Part shown: positions 1-15,000 of the stretch, one piece after another | Position numbering within the stretch: position 1 is the stretch's first letter | Layout of the letters: each line of letters begins with the position of its first letter | Origin: Candidatus Nanoarchaeia archaeon | Lineage (GTDB): Archaea; Nanobdellota; Nanobdellia; Woesearchaeales; JANQNE01 | Reading direction: 5' to 3' | Assembly: GCA_028279725.1 (NCBI GenBank) | Contig: JANQNE010000005.1 | Location: 1-35,324 of the forward strand | DNA length: 35,324 nt | Notes under the pieces: generated by a model | Seen by the model: only the letters and a program-made list of their open reading frames with translations | Database searches by the model: none | What the model was told of the DNA's origin: nothing | Made by a program: the position numbers and the translations under genes

Positions 1-1
1 C

Positions 2-3000
2 TTAGCAGATATGCATGCAGGAGATATATGTAACACAACCTGGAGAGTAAACACAACAGGAGATCCTCCTTCAACATGGGCATTCTTCACAACATACGAA
101 TCAACCAATTATTCAAGCTATGTGTCTGCAGTAAACTCATCAACAGCTGAGATAACGATCTCAAGCCCTGCAATTAACTCCATAGAATGCTACAACAGCT
201 CTGAATGGGTCGCATGCACAGAGATGTTATACAACACCAACTTGACTGATGTAAGAATAAACTGCTCATACTCAACTTACTCATCAATAACACTAGAAAA
301 CCTGCCAGACTCATACACATTCTTCAATGTATCTAATTCATCATTAGCATCAACTGGCACAGGAACAGTCTGGACTTACAACAACACAGACATCAATCTG
401 TTAGATTCAGGTCAATTCAACCTGACAGTTAACTGCGGAAATCCAGGCCAGACAACACAGCAGATCGTCAACTGGACAATTCCATGGGGAACATTACAGG
501 CTGAAAAGATAACACAGAACAAGAATGTCATACAAAAAGAATTATTCAACTTCTCAGCTAAAGTAACTTGTGTCGGTGGAGAATGCGGTTACATAAACGC
601 AACACTGGATCCATTCTTAGCTGGAAACGCAACAGGAGTAAAATCAACTGGAATTGCAGGAGGAGAGATAACAAGCACAAACTACACAGCAAGATCTAAA
701 CTTACAGATCTTCCTGCAGCTGCATCAGAAGGAGGAGATTATGAAGCAAAACAAGGATGGTTCGAGACATCAGATGCAATATCAGTTACAATCTCACCAT
801 CAGAACCAAGATCAACAGATAACATGACAGCAAATATCATAGGAGATTACACAACAGCCAGCTATAATTGGATCAAAAACTCACAATCAACTGCATTATT
901 CAACGCTCCGATGAACAACGGCTCAACTGTATATGATTTCAGCGGAGATAATGGCCACTGCACACCTTATGGAGATTCCACATATTCATCAGAAGGAAAA
1001 GTAGGAGGATCATATTCATTTGATGGAGATCTTGATTTCATCAAATGCGGAAGCAACTTCTATGGAAGCTCATTGACAACACAAGGAACATACTCTGTCT
1101 GGATAAAGCCAAACAACATAACAGGACTTCACAGGATAGTGGGAGGAACTAACTGGTTGTTGAGATTATATGTAATAGATACAAATCTAGCATTCAGCTT
1201 TACAGCAGCAGGAGCATCAGGAACAAGAGGAACACTAAATCTTACAAACAATGCTTGGAATCATGTAGCTGTAACATTCATAGATAATACAACATCATCT
1301 ACAGATAATGTTAAATTCTATATGAATGGAGTTGAAGAGATATTCTCAAAGAATTATGAAGCTTCAGGAAACACAGAAACATTAGTTATTGGAGATACAA
1401 ATGTTTCAGGGTTATCAAGACCTTTCGACGGCCTGATAGATGAAGTGATGATATACAACTACACGTTGTCAAAAGAACAGATCCTAGAGCACTACAACTC
1501 AAGCTACAACAAGATCGTTTCACAAGAGACAACTACAAACGATGTATGGGATGTTGATGTAACAATCCTAGACTTAAGCGGAAACAATATCTCGACAACA
1601 TCAGCCGCAAGCGAAGTAAATGTAATAGGAAACAGGCCTCCTACAACATCATCAGTCTCAATATCTCCAACATACCCAACTGTAGATGATAACATAACAG
1701 CTTCAGTCTCAGGAATCTCAGACATAGACAACGACAACGTATCAATATTATACAACTGGCTGAAAGATGATATCCCAACAACTGTCCTAAATCTGCCTAT
1801 GACATCACCTATAGATAATGGTTCAGCTAACATCACTTATGACTTCGGAGGAAGCTATAACGGAGAGATCAACGGAGCAACTTTCACAGAAGACGGAAAA
1901 CTAAACGGAGCTTATGAATTTGATGGTGTTGACGATTATATTAAGACAGATCCGGATATCCTTGATACAGCTACCAACTACACTATCAGCTTATGGTTCA
2001 AGAAGAACAGTGAAACTGGAGCAGCAGACACTATGATAGCAAAAGATGATCCATCCACTAATATCCAATATTACATAGGGTGGTATGACGATGAGTTTAG
2101 ATTCTATCATTGCGATTCATATCCTGATACTGAAATCATACATTATGGTTCCTGGGATACTATAGATAACAACTGGCACCATGTTGCAGCTGGATGGAAT
2201 GGAACACACACATTCTTGTATGCTGATGGTAATTTTATAGGAAGTGTAGCTGAAACCTCATTCTGCGCTATAACAAACGGAAGAACTTCCATCGGAAGAT
2301 ATGCAGGTTATAATGGCCATTTCTTCAACGGTTCATTAGATGAAGTAAGGATATATGATTATGCACTATCAGGAGAACAGATCAAAGCACACTACAACCT
2401 ACAATACAACAAGATTGTCTCCCAAGAAACATCTGACGATGAAAACTACACAGTTGAAATAATACCGATCGACCAATACGGACTGAACGGATCAAAGAAC
2501 ACATCAAACACACTGATAATACTCTCAGCAGATGCTGACGGAGATGGTGTTGATGATGCAGAAGATACATTATTAGGAACTCAGTCATCACCTACTACAA
2601 ACATAACTGACTTAAATATAACAATAGATGGATCATCAGACATCACAGGAACATTCGCTGGAGTAAAAACAGTAAGGTTCAAAGACGGAAATGAAAAAGT
2701 TGTTGAATTCGACTTCAACTTCTCAGCTGGAACGATAAACCTAAGCGCAATAAAGATCAAGAAAGAAGTTGGCGGAAAAGGATATTCATTGATTAAAGGA
2801 ATAAACCTTACACAAAACACTACAAAATCACTATACATCAGCAAGAAGATAACTTCAGCAAAACTTTGCGTAAAAGATGCTGAAATAGACCAGATAACAG
2901 AGATCTCAGAAAAATGCAGCGGAGCAAACGAATACGAGATAACCTGTCCATCAACAGGAGCGATAAACTGCTCAATAATCAACAACCAATACAAGATAGA

Positions 3001-6000
3001 TGGACTTCAATACTCGGGAGGAGCTGAAGTAAAAGGAATAATCTCAACATTACCAAACGCAACACCATTCTATACATTAAATGATTCAAATCCATTTGAT
3101 TACACTGACGTTCCATGCCTGGCTGACATGAGAGCAGGAGATACATGTAACACAACCTGGCTGGTCAACACAACTGGATTATCACCTTCAACATGGGCAT
3201 TCTTCATAACTTATGAATCACTTAACTATTCATCCTATGTTTCAGATAATGATACACAGACAGTGAACATATCTATAATGGATCCAGAAGTATTAGAGAT
3301 ATCCTGCTTAAACGACACAAACTGGACATCCTGTGATAATCTGATCTATGACAACATGCTCCAGAAAGTAAGATTAAGATGCAACTACACTACTGAGGCT
3401 TATTTCAGCCTGTACAACACAGAAGATGACAAATACCTGTTCTCATCACAGACAAACAATACAGAAGTGTTCAACAACATAACTTATTATGTATACAACT
3501 ACAACACAAGATTAGAGGATTCAGGCAATTTCACATTAACAACAACATGTATCAATCCTACTGCGAACACAACAAACACAACAGAATGGACAATACCGTT
3601 CGGACAGCTTGTAGCATCTGCACTAAGCGAGAACAGATCAGTCGTAAAATATGAAGTATTCAACTTCTCAACACTAGTGCAGTGTCAGAACGGAGAATGT
3701 GGTATGTCAAATGCAACATTATTCCATAACGGAACAAAGATGGCTACACAGGGAGAATGGAACTCATCAATGCCGTTCTTCACACTAAACCTAAATCCTC
3801 AGCAGTGCGGACACATGCAGCACTTAGACACATGCAACAACACATGGACTGTAAACACAACAGCTGATTCAGAGACATGGTGGAGATTCTTCTCGGAATA
3901 CAACCCATTGAACTACTCCATTAACTTAACAGTATCACCAGACAGGATAATAAGAGTAAGAAATGCATCAGTTGTATCTATTGAATGTAATAATGGAACA
4001 GCCTGGACCAGCTGTACAAACATTGAATACAATGATAATATAACTCAAGTGAGGATAAACTGCTCATATGCAACATCAGCAACTATCAAATTAGAAAACA
4101 TTGATGACAACAAGACATTATTTGATTCATACACATACAATGATGGCTCTTATTTCATCTATAATGCTTCAGAGTATATTATAGACTCTGGAGATTTCAA
4201 CATAACAGCTCAGTGTTTCAACCCAGCTTCAGATTCAACACCATTAGTCCAGAACTGGTCAATACCATTCGGAACATTAGTTCCTTATGCAATCTCAGGA
4301 AATCTTTCAGTCATTTATCATACATACTTCAACTTCAGCTCAGGAGTTAACTGTGTTGGTGGAGAATGTGGAGACTTAAACGCAATCTTAGACCCAGTCT
4401 CAGGAGAATATTCAGAATCAACTGCATACTATAATCTTGCAGAATCCAACGGAACAATAACTTTAGATTCAACAACACTCACAGAGCCTTATACATCAGA
4501 TGACAACACATTGCTATTATGCCACTTTGATGATGCCTTAGACTGCGAAGGAGCGAATGCAAATGAAAAGCAGCAGTTACCAGATGATGATAACTTAGTT
4601 GCATACTTCACATTAGATCAGATTATTGACGGAAATGTTTCAGATTCAGCTGGAGATCACTATGGTGTCGTCAGCGGTCTTTCACAATCTGATGGAATTA
4701 TTGGAAAAGCTCTAGGGTTTGATGGTAGTGGTTATGTTGAAATATTTGATAATGCTTCTTTCGAGATCGGCAACACTGGTGAGATGACTGTTGAAGCTTG
4801 GATATATATTGATGATATTCCTTATCCTGAATGGCCTATCATGAATAAGATGGATTATAGTACTTCTCCTTATAGTTGGGATTTCAGGGTTAATTCAGAT
4901 GGAACTCTTGCCCTTGCCCAGTATGATGGAACTTGGGCTACTGCAGTAACACCTGAAGCTCTTCAAAATCACACTTGGTATCATGTAGCAGGAACAATTG
5001 AAGAAGGTGGCATGATACATATCTATGTGAATGGAGAGTTAAAAGATTCCGCTGTTGCTCGTCCTGACACTAACGAAGCTAACATACCTGTATTCATAGG
5101 AAGAAGAGGTTCCAGTTATCGTTCTGATGGAATTATAGACAATGTTGCATACTACAATAGGACTCTTTCATACCAGGAGATCAAAGCACACTACGGACAT
5201 TCAAAATACAGCAGAGAGACAACATTCGAAGATGGCAAGTTCGGCAAGGCTGTAAAGATAGATGGATCAGACATCTTAGCATATTCAACAGGAGCATCAA
5301 ACAAAGAAAACACAGCTTTATTATGCAGATTCGATGACAGCTTCGGCTGTGAAGGAAATGAAGCTGCAAACTTCACCATAGATTATGCAGATATTAATGG
5401 GGCAGTATCAGCATGGAAATTCGAAGAAAACGCTGTTGATGTAGTCGGTTCTAATGATGGAATTCCTAGTGGAGTTGTAAACACGACAGGTTATATAGGA
5501 GATGCTTACAATTTTGATGGAACTACAAGTGATTATGTAAATGTAACAGACACATTCACCTTTGAGAACTTTACTATAGAGGCTTGGGTCAATCCTGCTC
5601 AGCCAGATGGTACAGGAAGTGGAACTATTATAGACAACCAGAGGTATTCTTCTGGAAGCGGGTATACAAGAATATTCCGTATAACCAAGAGTATCAATCA
5701 TTTCAGTTTCGTACTTATGAATGGTGTTGATGCTTCACTTGGTTCTATTAATATAAATGCAACATCTCAAGAATGGCACCACATATCTATGTCTTATGAT
5801 GGGTCCTCACTTATAGCTTCAGTTGATGGAGTATTCAGCAGCATACCTATTGCTGGATCATTCTCCAACTTTAATGATCAGCATATTTGCATTGGATGTA
5901 CTGTAGATTCTGCAGTAGTTAAAAGTAATTTCAACGGAACAATAGATGAAGTAGCAATCTACAACAGATCACTTTCAGCAGATGAGATCAAAGCCCATGC

Positions 6001-9000
6001 AGGAGCAAAAGCAGATGGTAAGTATAACAAAGCAGCTTACTTCAGCGGTAATGATGGGGAATATTATGCTGTCGATATTGGCGGCGCTATTAACAACGAA
6101 TTTACAGCTTCACTTTGGTTTAATAAAGATTCAGATATTACTGGAAAATTACTTACTCAAAGAGAACAGGCTAATGATGGAATTATCCTGGGCTTCAATC
6201 CTAAGTTCTATGGTGGTATCGCTGATGGAGCTTCCTTTGAACTTCTTTATGGTCCTGAAGTAGATAATGATGAATGGCATTATGCAACAATGAGTTATGA
6301 TGGAACAACAGTCAAACTTTATCTTGATGGTGAATTAGTTGATTCAGGAACTCACGGCTACTCTGGAGATCCTGTTGATGTGGTAATTGGTAATCAGCAG
6401 CAGGGTAATTTCGTGCAGGCATTCGATGGTTCAATTGACGAAGTTGAAATAGTCAACTACGCAAAATCAGCAGAAGAAGTATATGAAGATTATGTAGGAA
6501 ATTCACCAACTGTAAAAGAAGGAACAATAGACTTCTGGTTCAAGCCAGACTGGAATGGAGCAGATTCAAGCAAACACTATCTGTTCTATATGCCTGGCAT
6601 GAATCTGATCAAACAATCTTCAAATACCATGTACTTGTACATCACAGATGGAACAAATACACAAAGGTGTGGATTATCCTCTTCAGATACAGTTGCAAAC
6701 ATATTCAAAGACCAGTGGCACCACATAGCAGTCTCATGGGATGACGAATCACTAGGATGTGAGTTCTATCTTGACGGAACCAGATATAACAGCTATGAGA
6801 CCAACTCAACATCTGCATTAGATATGTCAGATTATCCTGTGAACTATGATCTCTTCATAGGATCTCAGAACAACGGAGCATGGATCTCTGATGCAGCTTT
6901 CGACGAGTTCAGGATCTCTAACAAACAAAGATCACTAGAAGAACTGAAAGAATATTATAGGACAGGATACATGGAAAGAACATTAGATGCAGGTTCAAAA
7001 GCAACCTGGCTAAACATAACTTGGGAAGAATCAATTCCTTCAATAGATTACAGCTTAATAACAGATGAAGAGATCAACGATGTATTCTATTATGATACAA
7101 CACAAGACTCAGATGGAGGAGCTTGGACAAATGGTTATCTTGGAAAACTAGGATCAGATGCATTAGTATTTGATGAACTTTCAGATATTGTAGCAGTTTC
7201 TGATGATGATAGTTTAGATATTACAGGATCCATAACATTAGAAGCTTGGATAAAACCAGACTCAACTTTAAGTTCTGGCTCAAATCATGTTGGATTTGTT
7301 GCTAAATATAATGGAAGCGGGGCTGGATCAGGATATTATCTTGAACATGATGGGGGAGAGGTCAAATTCGGAACATTACCTGAATCTCCGGCAAGATATA
7401 CTATCGACTTGATTACTGGTAATTGGTATCATATCGTTGGAACAAGGAACAGCACAAGCAAGAGATTATATATAAATGGAATTGAGGTTAATAGCACAAC
7501 CCCATCATCTTTCCAAAACTATGACATACAGTTATTTATTGGAGGTTTAGCAGAAGGTATTTCAAGGTTCAATGGAACTATAGATGAAGTGTCCATCTAC
7601 AACAGATCATTATCTCAATCAGAAATCCTAGATCATTACAATGCAGGACTTGGAAAAGTTCTTCCAACAGAGAACTCAATGGTCGCTTACTATAGGTTCA
7701 ACGAAGGCTCAGGAACAAATGCAACAGACTCATCAGGCAATGGAAATGACGGAACAATTTCAGGAGCATCATATGCAGGCAGAGCATCATGGTATTCAGA
7801 ATCAAAATCAGAAACAAGAGGAAACAAATCAGAATTCCCAGAAAAAGCACTGTTAGCTGCAGCTAAAGAAAAACTATACATAATAGATGCAGACACAAAT
7901 GAGCTTTGGATGATCTTTGAGACAACTCCTGATGAGACATCATCTGCTGCTTCCAAATTGATATATGCCTTGAAGGCAGATAGTGAGATAACTTCTGTCC
8001 AAGGTCTGAACGGAAAAGTCTATGTAGGTGCTCTTGAACCTACTTCAGATACAACAAGCGGAATAACTGCTATAGACTTCAATCTAGACACATCCTCTAT
8101 ATATACTCAGTCAGTATCATCTCCATTCACATTTGATGGAACTATAAGCCAGAGAAACCAGAAGTTAGGGCTTTCCGGCACAGGTGCTGGCACATACCTG
8201 ATCAAGGATGATATCAATGATTTCCATGCAGTTATCATCAACAATTCAATATACACAGCTGTAGCTACTGAAGAAGGAATTTCATTGATTAACGAAGCGA
8301 ACAACTCAGTTATCCACATATATTACGACTCAGACAATGATAAGAGTTCAGATGTATTCCTTACAAGCACAGGAGATCTATACTATACAAGACAGCAGAC
8401 TAACTCTGTCCATACTCCTTCACTGAATGCATTATATAACGTTCACCAGTACACATCAAACATGACAGGAATAAACTCCAGAGATTACCTATACTATGCT
8501 CAGATCGGGCCTGTTATACTGCACGAAGGAGATGATTGGGATGATAGGGATATAAATGAAATCTATGTGACAGAAGGAACATCAACTGCTGATTCATCTT
8601 CAAACACGATCTACCTAGGAACTGATGTAGGAATTACGATCATCCAGGAAAAACAAGGTGAAGAAGTTAACGGAACTTCACAGTTTATAACAGCAGGCGG
8701 AATCTCACCAAAACCAGAAGATTCATTGGTCGCTATATGGCACTTAGAAGATAACCCAACATCTGTAGGAGGAGTAAAAGACAGTTCAGGAAACGCAATC
8801 CATGGGACTATCAATGATTCAACAGGAGTAAGGACAGGCATAATTGGAAAAGCATTAGACTTTAACGGCACGCAGTATGTTGAAGTTCCAAACTATCCTT
8901 CACTGACAACAACAGACATCTCGATCTCAGCCTGGATATATCTGAAAGGAGATACAGGATATGGTAATCAGGATATAGTGTCAAAGAGATTATTCAATAG

Positions 9001-12000
9001 TAATAGGCAGTATGCATTGAAAGTATCTGATTCAGGATCAGACTTTAATGTGACATTTGAGATTGGAGATGGAGCAAGCACAAGCTCAAGCCTAACATCA
9101 GCACAAAATATTCCTCTAAATAAATGGGTCCACATAGCAGGAACATTCAAAGACAGCACAGATGAGATGAAAGTATATTACAACGGAGAGAAAGTTGGAG
9201 AAAGGACAACAACAAAGACTATGGCTGACAACGGCAAACCTCTGTATATAGGAGCAAGAAGATCAGATGGATATGGATTTAATGGTTCAATTGATGAGGC
9301 AGCAATTTATAACAGAACACTTACAGATGACGAGGTAAGATCATTATATTACAGCAAGCTTGTAGGATCATCAAGCAAAGTAAGCTCAATCCTTGTTGAC
9401 GAACAGGGAACTCCAGGAGACTTCTCAGATGACATAGCTTACATAGGAACAGGGTCTTATGGCGGAGGAGTTTCAGTCATAGATATAAACAACACCAACA
9501 TCATAAACAATACTCTGATTGATTCATACACTTCATCAGATTCATTAGTATCAAGCTATGTAAATTCATTGTCAGGAGAGAACTCAACTAACCTGATCAT
9601 AGGAACTGACAAGGGATTATCAAGGATAGGAGCTTCTAATGAAGACTTTGTCTATATCCAGACAAGAATAGGAGATAGCTTATCTAACATGACTGACTGG
9701 TCAGGACCAGATGATGTTCCTCATATAGCAGACAACACAACATTGCTATACTTGCCGTTCGACGGATCATATGAATCCTATTATGGAGTACAGCCTAACA
9801 GAGGAATCTCAAGAGTTGACACATCAGATGAAGACCTTACAGCATACTGGAAATTTGATTCATTCGGATCAAATATTGCAGTTGACTATTCACGATATTC
9901 AAATGATGGAAGACAGAATAATCCAGATGAAACCCCAGTTATTACAGATGGAATTGTAGACAGAGCATTAACATTTGATGGAGATGATTGGGTTGAGATT
10001 GATTCTGTCAATGATGAAATTAATCTTGATGAGGGAACAATCTCTGCTTGGGCAAACATGAATGACTATGCTTCTGGACAGCACGAAGCTATAGTGGCAT
10101 TATACAAAGATAACAACAACAGGATATTCATCCAGCATTACCCAGATGATACTATGAACTTCAATTATATCGGAGGGGGAGTTAGTGATACATTTGTAAA
10201 AGTTAATGTTTCAGCATATTCTGGATGGCACCACTATACTATGACTTGGGATAAGGACAATGATGAAGTAAAAGCATACATCGATGGTGTATATATGGGA
10301 AGTAGAACAAACTTAGGAACTTTCAATGGTATTCCGATCGATAGTGCTATAGGAGTCCATGCAGAACAACAACAACCTAGTTGGGATGAGTTCTTCAACG
10401 GCTCGATAGATGATGTCGCAATATACTCAAGAGCTCTAACATACAAAGAGATCCAGGCACTAGCACACAACCCAACTTATTCAACAGGATCAGAATTCAA
10501 AGACGGCAAGTTCTTAGATTCAATAGAAGTATCAGATGGAGACACACTCACATACCCAACAGGCTTATCAAACGATGACAATACATTATTGTTATGCAGA
10601 TTCGACGATTCATTCACATGCGAAGACGGAATAATAACACAGCAGAGATATGATTATGCAGATATCCCAGGAGCAGTTTCAGTTTGGAAATTTGAAGGAA
10701 ATGCAGATGACTCAGTAGGTAGCAATGATGGTGTTGTGGATGGTAATGTATACAACACTACAGGTTATATAGGAGATGCTTATTGGTTCAACGGAGGAAA
10801 GATAAACATCAGCGATGATCCAAGCTTAGATATTGCAGATGACATAACGATAGAACTCTGGGTAAATCAGGAAGCATTCGGATCTTACTATGCAACTCAC
10901 TTAGTAAACAAATGGACCAATACAGGAGACGCAAACTATGTGGTATACTTATTTGGAAACAATAGTGGTGCAGCTGTTGGAGATGAAGGCGAGATAGGAG
11001 TCTATGCTAATGCAGGCGGTTCCTGGAAGTCTCTTTCATACAGGCACAGGTTATCAGAGCTTAACAGATGGTATCATGTTGCTTGGACATACAATAGTGC
11101 TACAGGAGGACAGCTATATATCGATGGAGAGCCTAGTGGAAATCTGACAGGAAGTGGAGTGCTTTCAACAAACAATGCAGACTTACATATCGAAAACACT
11201 GATTTCAATGGATTACTTGATGAAGTAGCGATCTATAACAGAACTTTAACACCAGAAGAGATAAAAGCTCATGCAAACAAAGACATCGATGGAAAATACT
11301 CAGGTGGATTCAGATCGCATGAAGATGCAAGCACATATCTAAGGATAGAACACAATGATAAGATAAACTTACCAGAAAACTCATCATTCACTATACAATA
11401 TTGGATGAATTATAGTAATTCATCAGGATTCTCAGCTCCGATCATGAAAGGATCATTCACAACTGGTTATGGTCATCTTATACTTGGAAGTACAGGAAGA
11501 CTGTCTATATACACAGATGGTATTTCTGGTGTTGACTACAATGCAAATGATTTCATAACACCAGCAGATCTAAATGAGTGGGTGCATGTTACACAGACTT
11601 ATGATGGAGACAGGATAAGAGTATACAAGAACGGAGAACTGTTCGGAACTTCAGGAACTGGAATAGGATTAACAACAAACTCAGCACCATTATATATTGG
11701 AGCGAACAACGGAGCAAATTACTTCTTCAACGGAACATTAGATGAAGTTGCTATATATGACTACGCTAAATCAGACGATGAGATAAGAAGAGATTATCAA
11801 GGAAACATAAACAAGTCAGCAGGAACTATCGAGTTATGGTATAAGCCTGATTATGATTTCAATCCTGGCCTAAGTTATGAAGATTATGCTTTGTATTCTA
11901 ATTATGTTGATTCTAATAATAGTGTTAGATTGTTCATTGCCAATAGAGATGCACCTATATTTGTCATTAAGGAGGATGGAGTTAATTGCAATGCTGTTTT

Positions 12001-15000
12001 GGATGGTGTAGACTGGAATGCTGGAGAATGGCACCATATCGCAGCAACTTGGGATGGTTCAACAACAAAACTTTACTTGGATGGTGTTTTAGAAGATAGC
12101 GAATCCTGTGGAGCTATCCCTTCCTTGAGTTCCTTCTCTAGTATAGGTCATAGTGAAGGTCTGATGTCTGCAAACGGAACAATAGATGATCTAAAGATCT
12201 CCAACTATGCAAAGACAATAGATGAGATAATGCCAAAAGGATACACACAAAGATCTGGAGGATTCTCATATGATAATAATTATAGGTACTTACAATATAG
12301 AACAATAGCAACAACAAGATCATCATCACCAGCACAAAGCAGTCCTTCTATACCTCAGATAACTATACAGTCATTCCAGAAGAATAAAGTTCCTACACAA
12401 GGAGAATGGACAGAAGGAGAACCGTTCTATACCATAACTAACAACCCATTAGTCTGCCAAGACATGAGAGGAGGAGATTCATGTAATTCAACTTGGACTG
12501 TAAACGTAACAACTCCATTGAACACAACTTGGGAGTTCTTTACTATCTATGATCCTCTGAACTACTCACTATCATCAGCAAACTCACCTCATGTATACAT
12601 AACAGCGTTATCTCCAGAAGCACATGAGATAGTCTGCCACAATTCAACAGATTGGACTAGCTGTTCAAACATAGGATATGGAGATAACTTATCTAAGGTG
12701 GGAATCAACTGTACTTTAGCAACATCAGCAAACTTCACACTATATAATATACAGGACAGTAAAGTCATCTTCACAGGAACTACATCAACAGAACAGGATG
12801 GATACTTTGCTTATACATACGATCAATTAATTGCAGATTCAGGAAACTTCACACTAAATGCAACATGTATCAATCCTGGAGAAACTGCAGACAACACAAC
12901 AGCCTGGTTCATAGACTGGGGAAAACTAAAGACAAACATAATAACACCAAATACAGGATTCGGAAAATGGGATCTATCTAACTTCACAGCACAGGTTGAA
13001 TGTATTGACGGAGAATGCGGGGATGTAAGTGCATTATTGGATCCAAAAGATGAAAATAAGGTAATTATCCAGGATACAGAGACAGACGAATCATTCTCAA
13101 GCGGAGATGGAGAATACACACATACATATGACTCTTCAGGAGATGTGAAGATGATAAATCTGAAGATGCAGTCAAGAACCGAATGCCTTCCTGATACGAT
13201 TGCATTATACAAATTTGATGGTTCATCTTCAAATTATTGCGGAGATAAGCATAATGCAACATTATACAATGGAACTCTCTACACAGATGGAGTATTTGGT
13301 TCAACAGGATTGTATTTTGATGGTGTTGATGATTATGGTGAAGTTCCAGATCATGATGAATTAGACAATATCCTTACATTTGAAGCATGGGTCAACCCTA
13401 TAGAAGACCAGAACTTTGGATCATACTACCATATAATTGTAGGCAAGCAGTCAGGGTATAGGCATGGACTAAACATGTATTACAAAACAACATCAGATAT
13501 ACCAGACAAGTTCTGCGCATACTTCACAGACGATGTCTTAAACGCTAACGCATGCTGGACTATCCCAGATCTTGACGCATGGTATCATATTGTTGGAGCC
13601 TATGAAGACAACAGAAGCAAGTTGTATGTAAATGGAGTTCTAAGGTCAACATCAAACCAGGTTCTTTCAAGACACGATGGAAATAATTCAGCTCCTGTAA
13701 GGATTGGAAATCATCTGACCAGTGGAACAAGAGATACAAAAGCATTCATTGATGAGATTGCATTATACAGCAGGCCATTATCATTAGAAGAGATCAGAGA
13801 TAACTACAAAGCAGGACTATACAGAAACGCAATGTTTGATGCTTCAAGATCAGTTGACTGGAGAAACATCAGCTGGATCGCAAACGATAAGATAGAAGCA
13901 GACAATTCAACTGTGGCATTATACCACTTTGATGAAGGATATATTGATTCAGCTGGAGATAACGACGGAACTCCAAGAGGAACTTCATTCACAGAAGGCA
14001 AGCTAAGAGGTGCAGCATTCTTTGATGGTATTGATGACAACATCTCAGCATTCAACTATAGAATAGTAAGCCCATATACATTCTCAGCATGGGTCAATTC
14101 AAGAAACTGCAGTAACTATGTTGACAGCAATGATATACAGATAATTACAGCTGCAGATCAGTCTGGCGGCGGCGGACTGAACATGCAAGGAAGCCAGGCA
14201 TACGGAAAATGTAGGTTCAGGTTAACAGGAAGAAATGGAGGAAGCAGCTTCCAGTCAGGATATAATTACAGCGCAAATACATGGTATCATGTAGTTGGTG
14301 TCACAAGTGGAAACGGCAGCGATGCAAAATTATATGTAGATGCTGTTGAAGTTGGTTCAAGCTCAACATTCAACATGGAAGATAACACAACATGGGAGAT
14401 TGGACACGCTAAAAATCATGCAAAGAGATATTTCAACGGCTCTATAGATGAATTAGTGTTATACAACAGAACATTATCAGTTGAAGAGATTGAAAACCTA
14501 TATAATGACGGCAAAGGAATAAGAGCTCCACTAGACTCATCAACAATAGCATCATACCACTTTGATTATAATTTCGAAGATTCATCAAGACACCAGCAGC
14601 ACGGAATACCTAATGCAGTCCAGATAACAACAGAAGGAATAGAAGATTACGCAGCTGTGTTTGATGGCATCAATGACAGGGCTGAATTTGGTTATGATGA
14701 TAAGTTTAACTTCACAGCAAGCGATAACTTCACATTGTCAGCCTGGATCAAGCCAGGAGCTCATGATTTCAGCGCTACAGGTGCAGCAGAATCCTGCGCA
14801 TATGGTCTTTGCGGAACATTCTTATCCTTCGCTACTAGTTCATTTACAACTGTCAATTATGCTGTAAAGGTCCATGGCACTAACAAGCTCGCATTCATAA
14901 AAAGAACTGATCCTGAATCGATAAATACCTGGGTATACAATACAGATGAACTAGGCGATGAATGGAACCACATTGTATTCACATATACTGACGGAACTGG

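Noticed and set aside
11-13. ATG at 11 as the start of the giant gene
   Set aside because: The frame is open to the window edge and the residues around it match the middle of a module repeated intact near 3115, with no signal peptide, promoter or ribosome-binding site.
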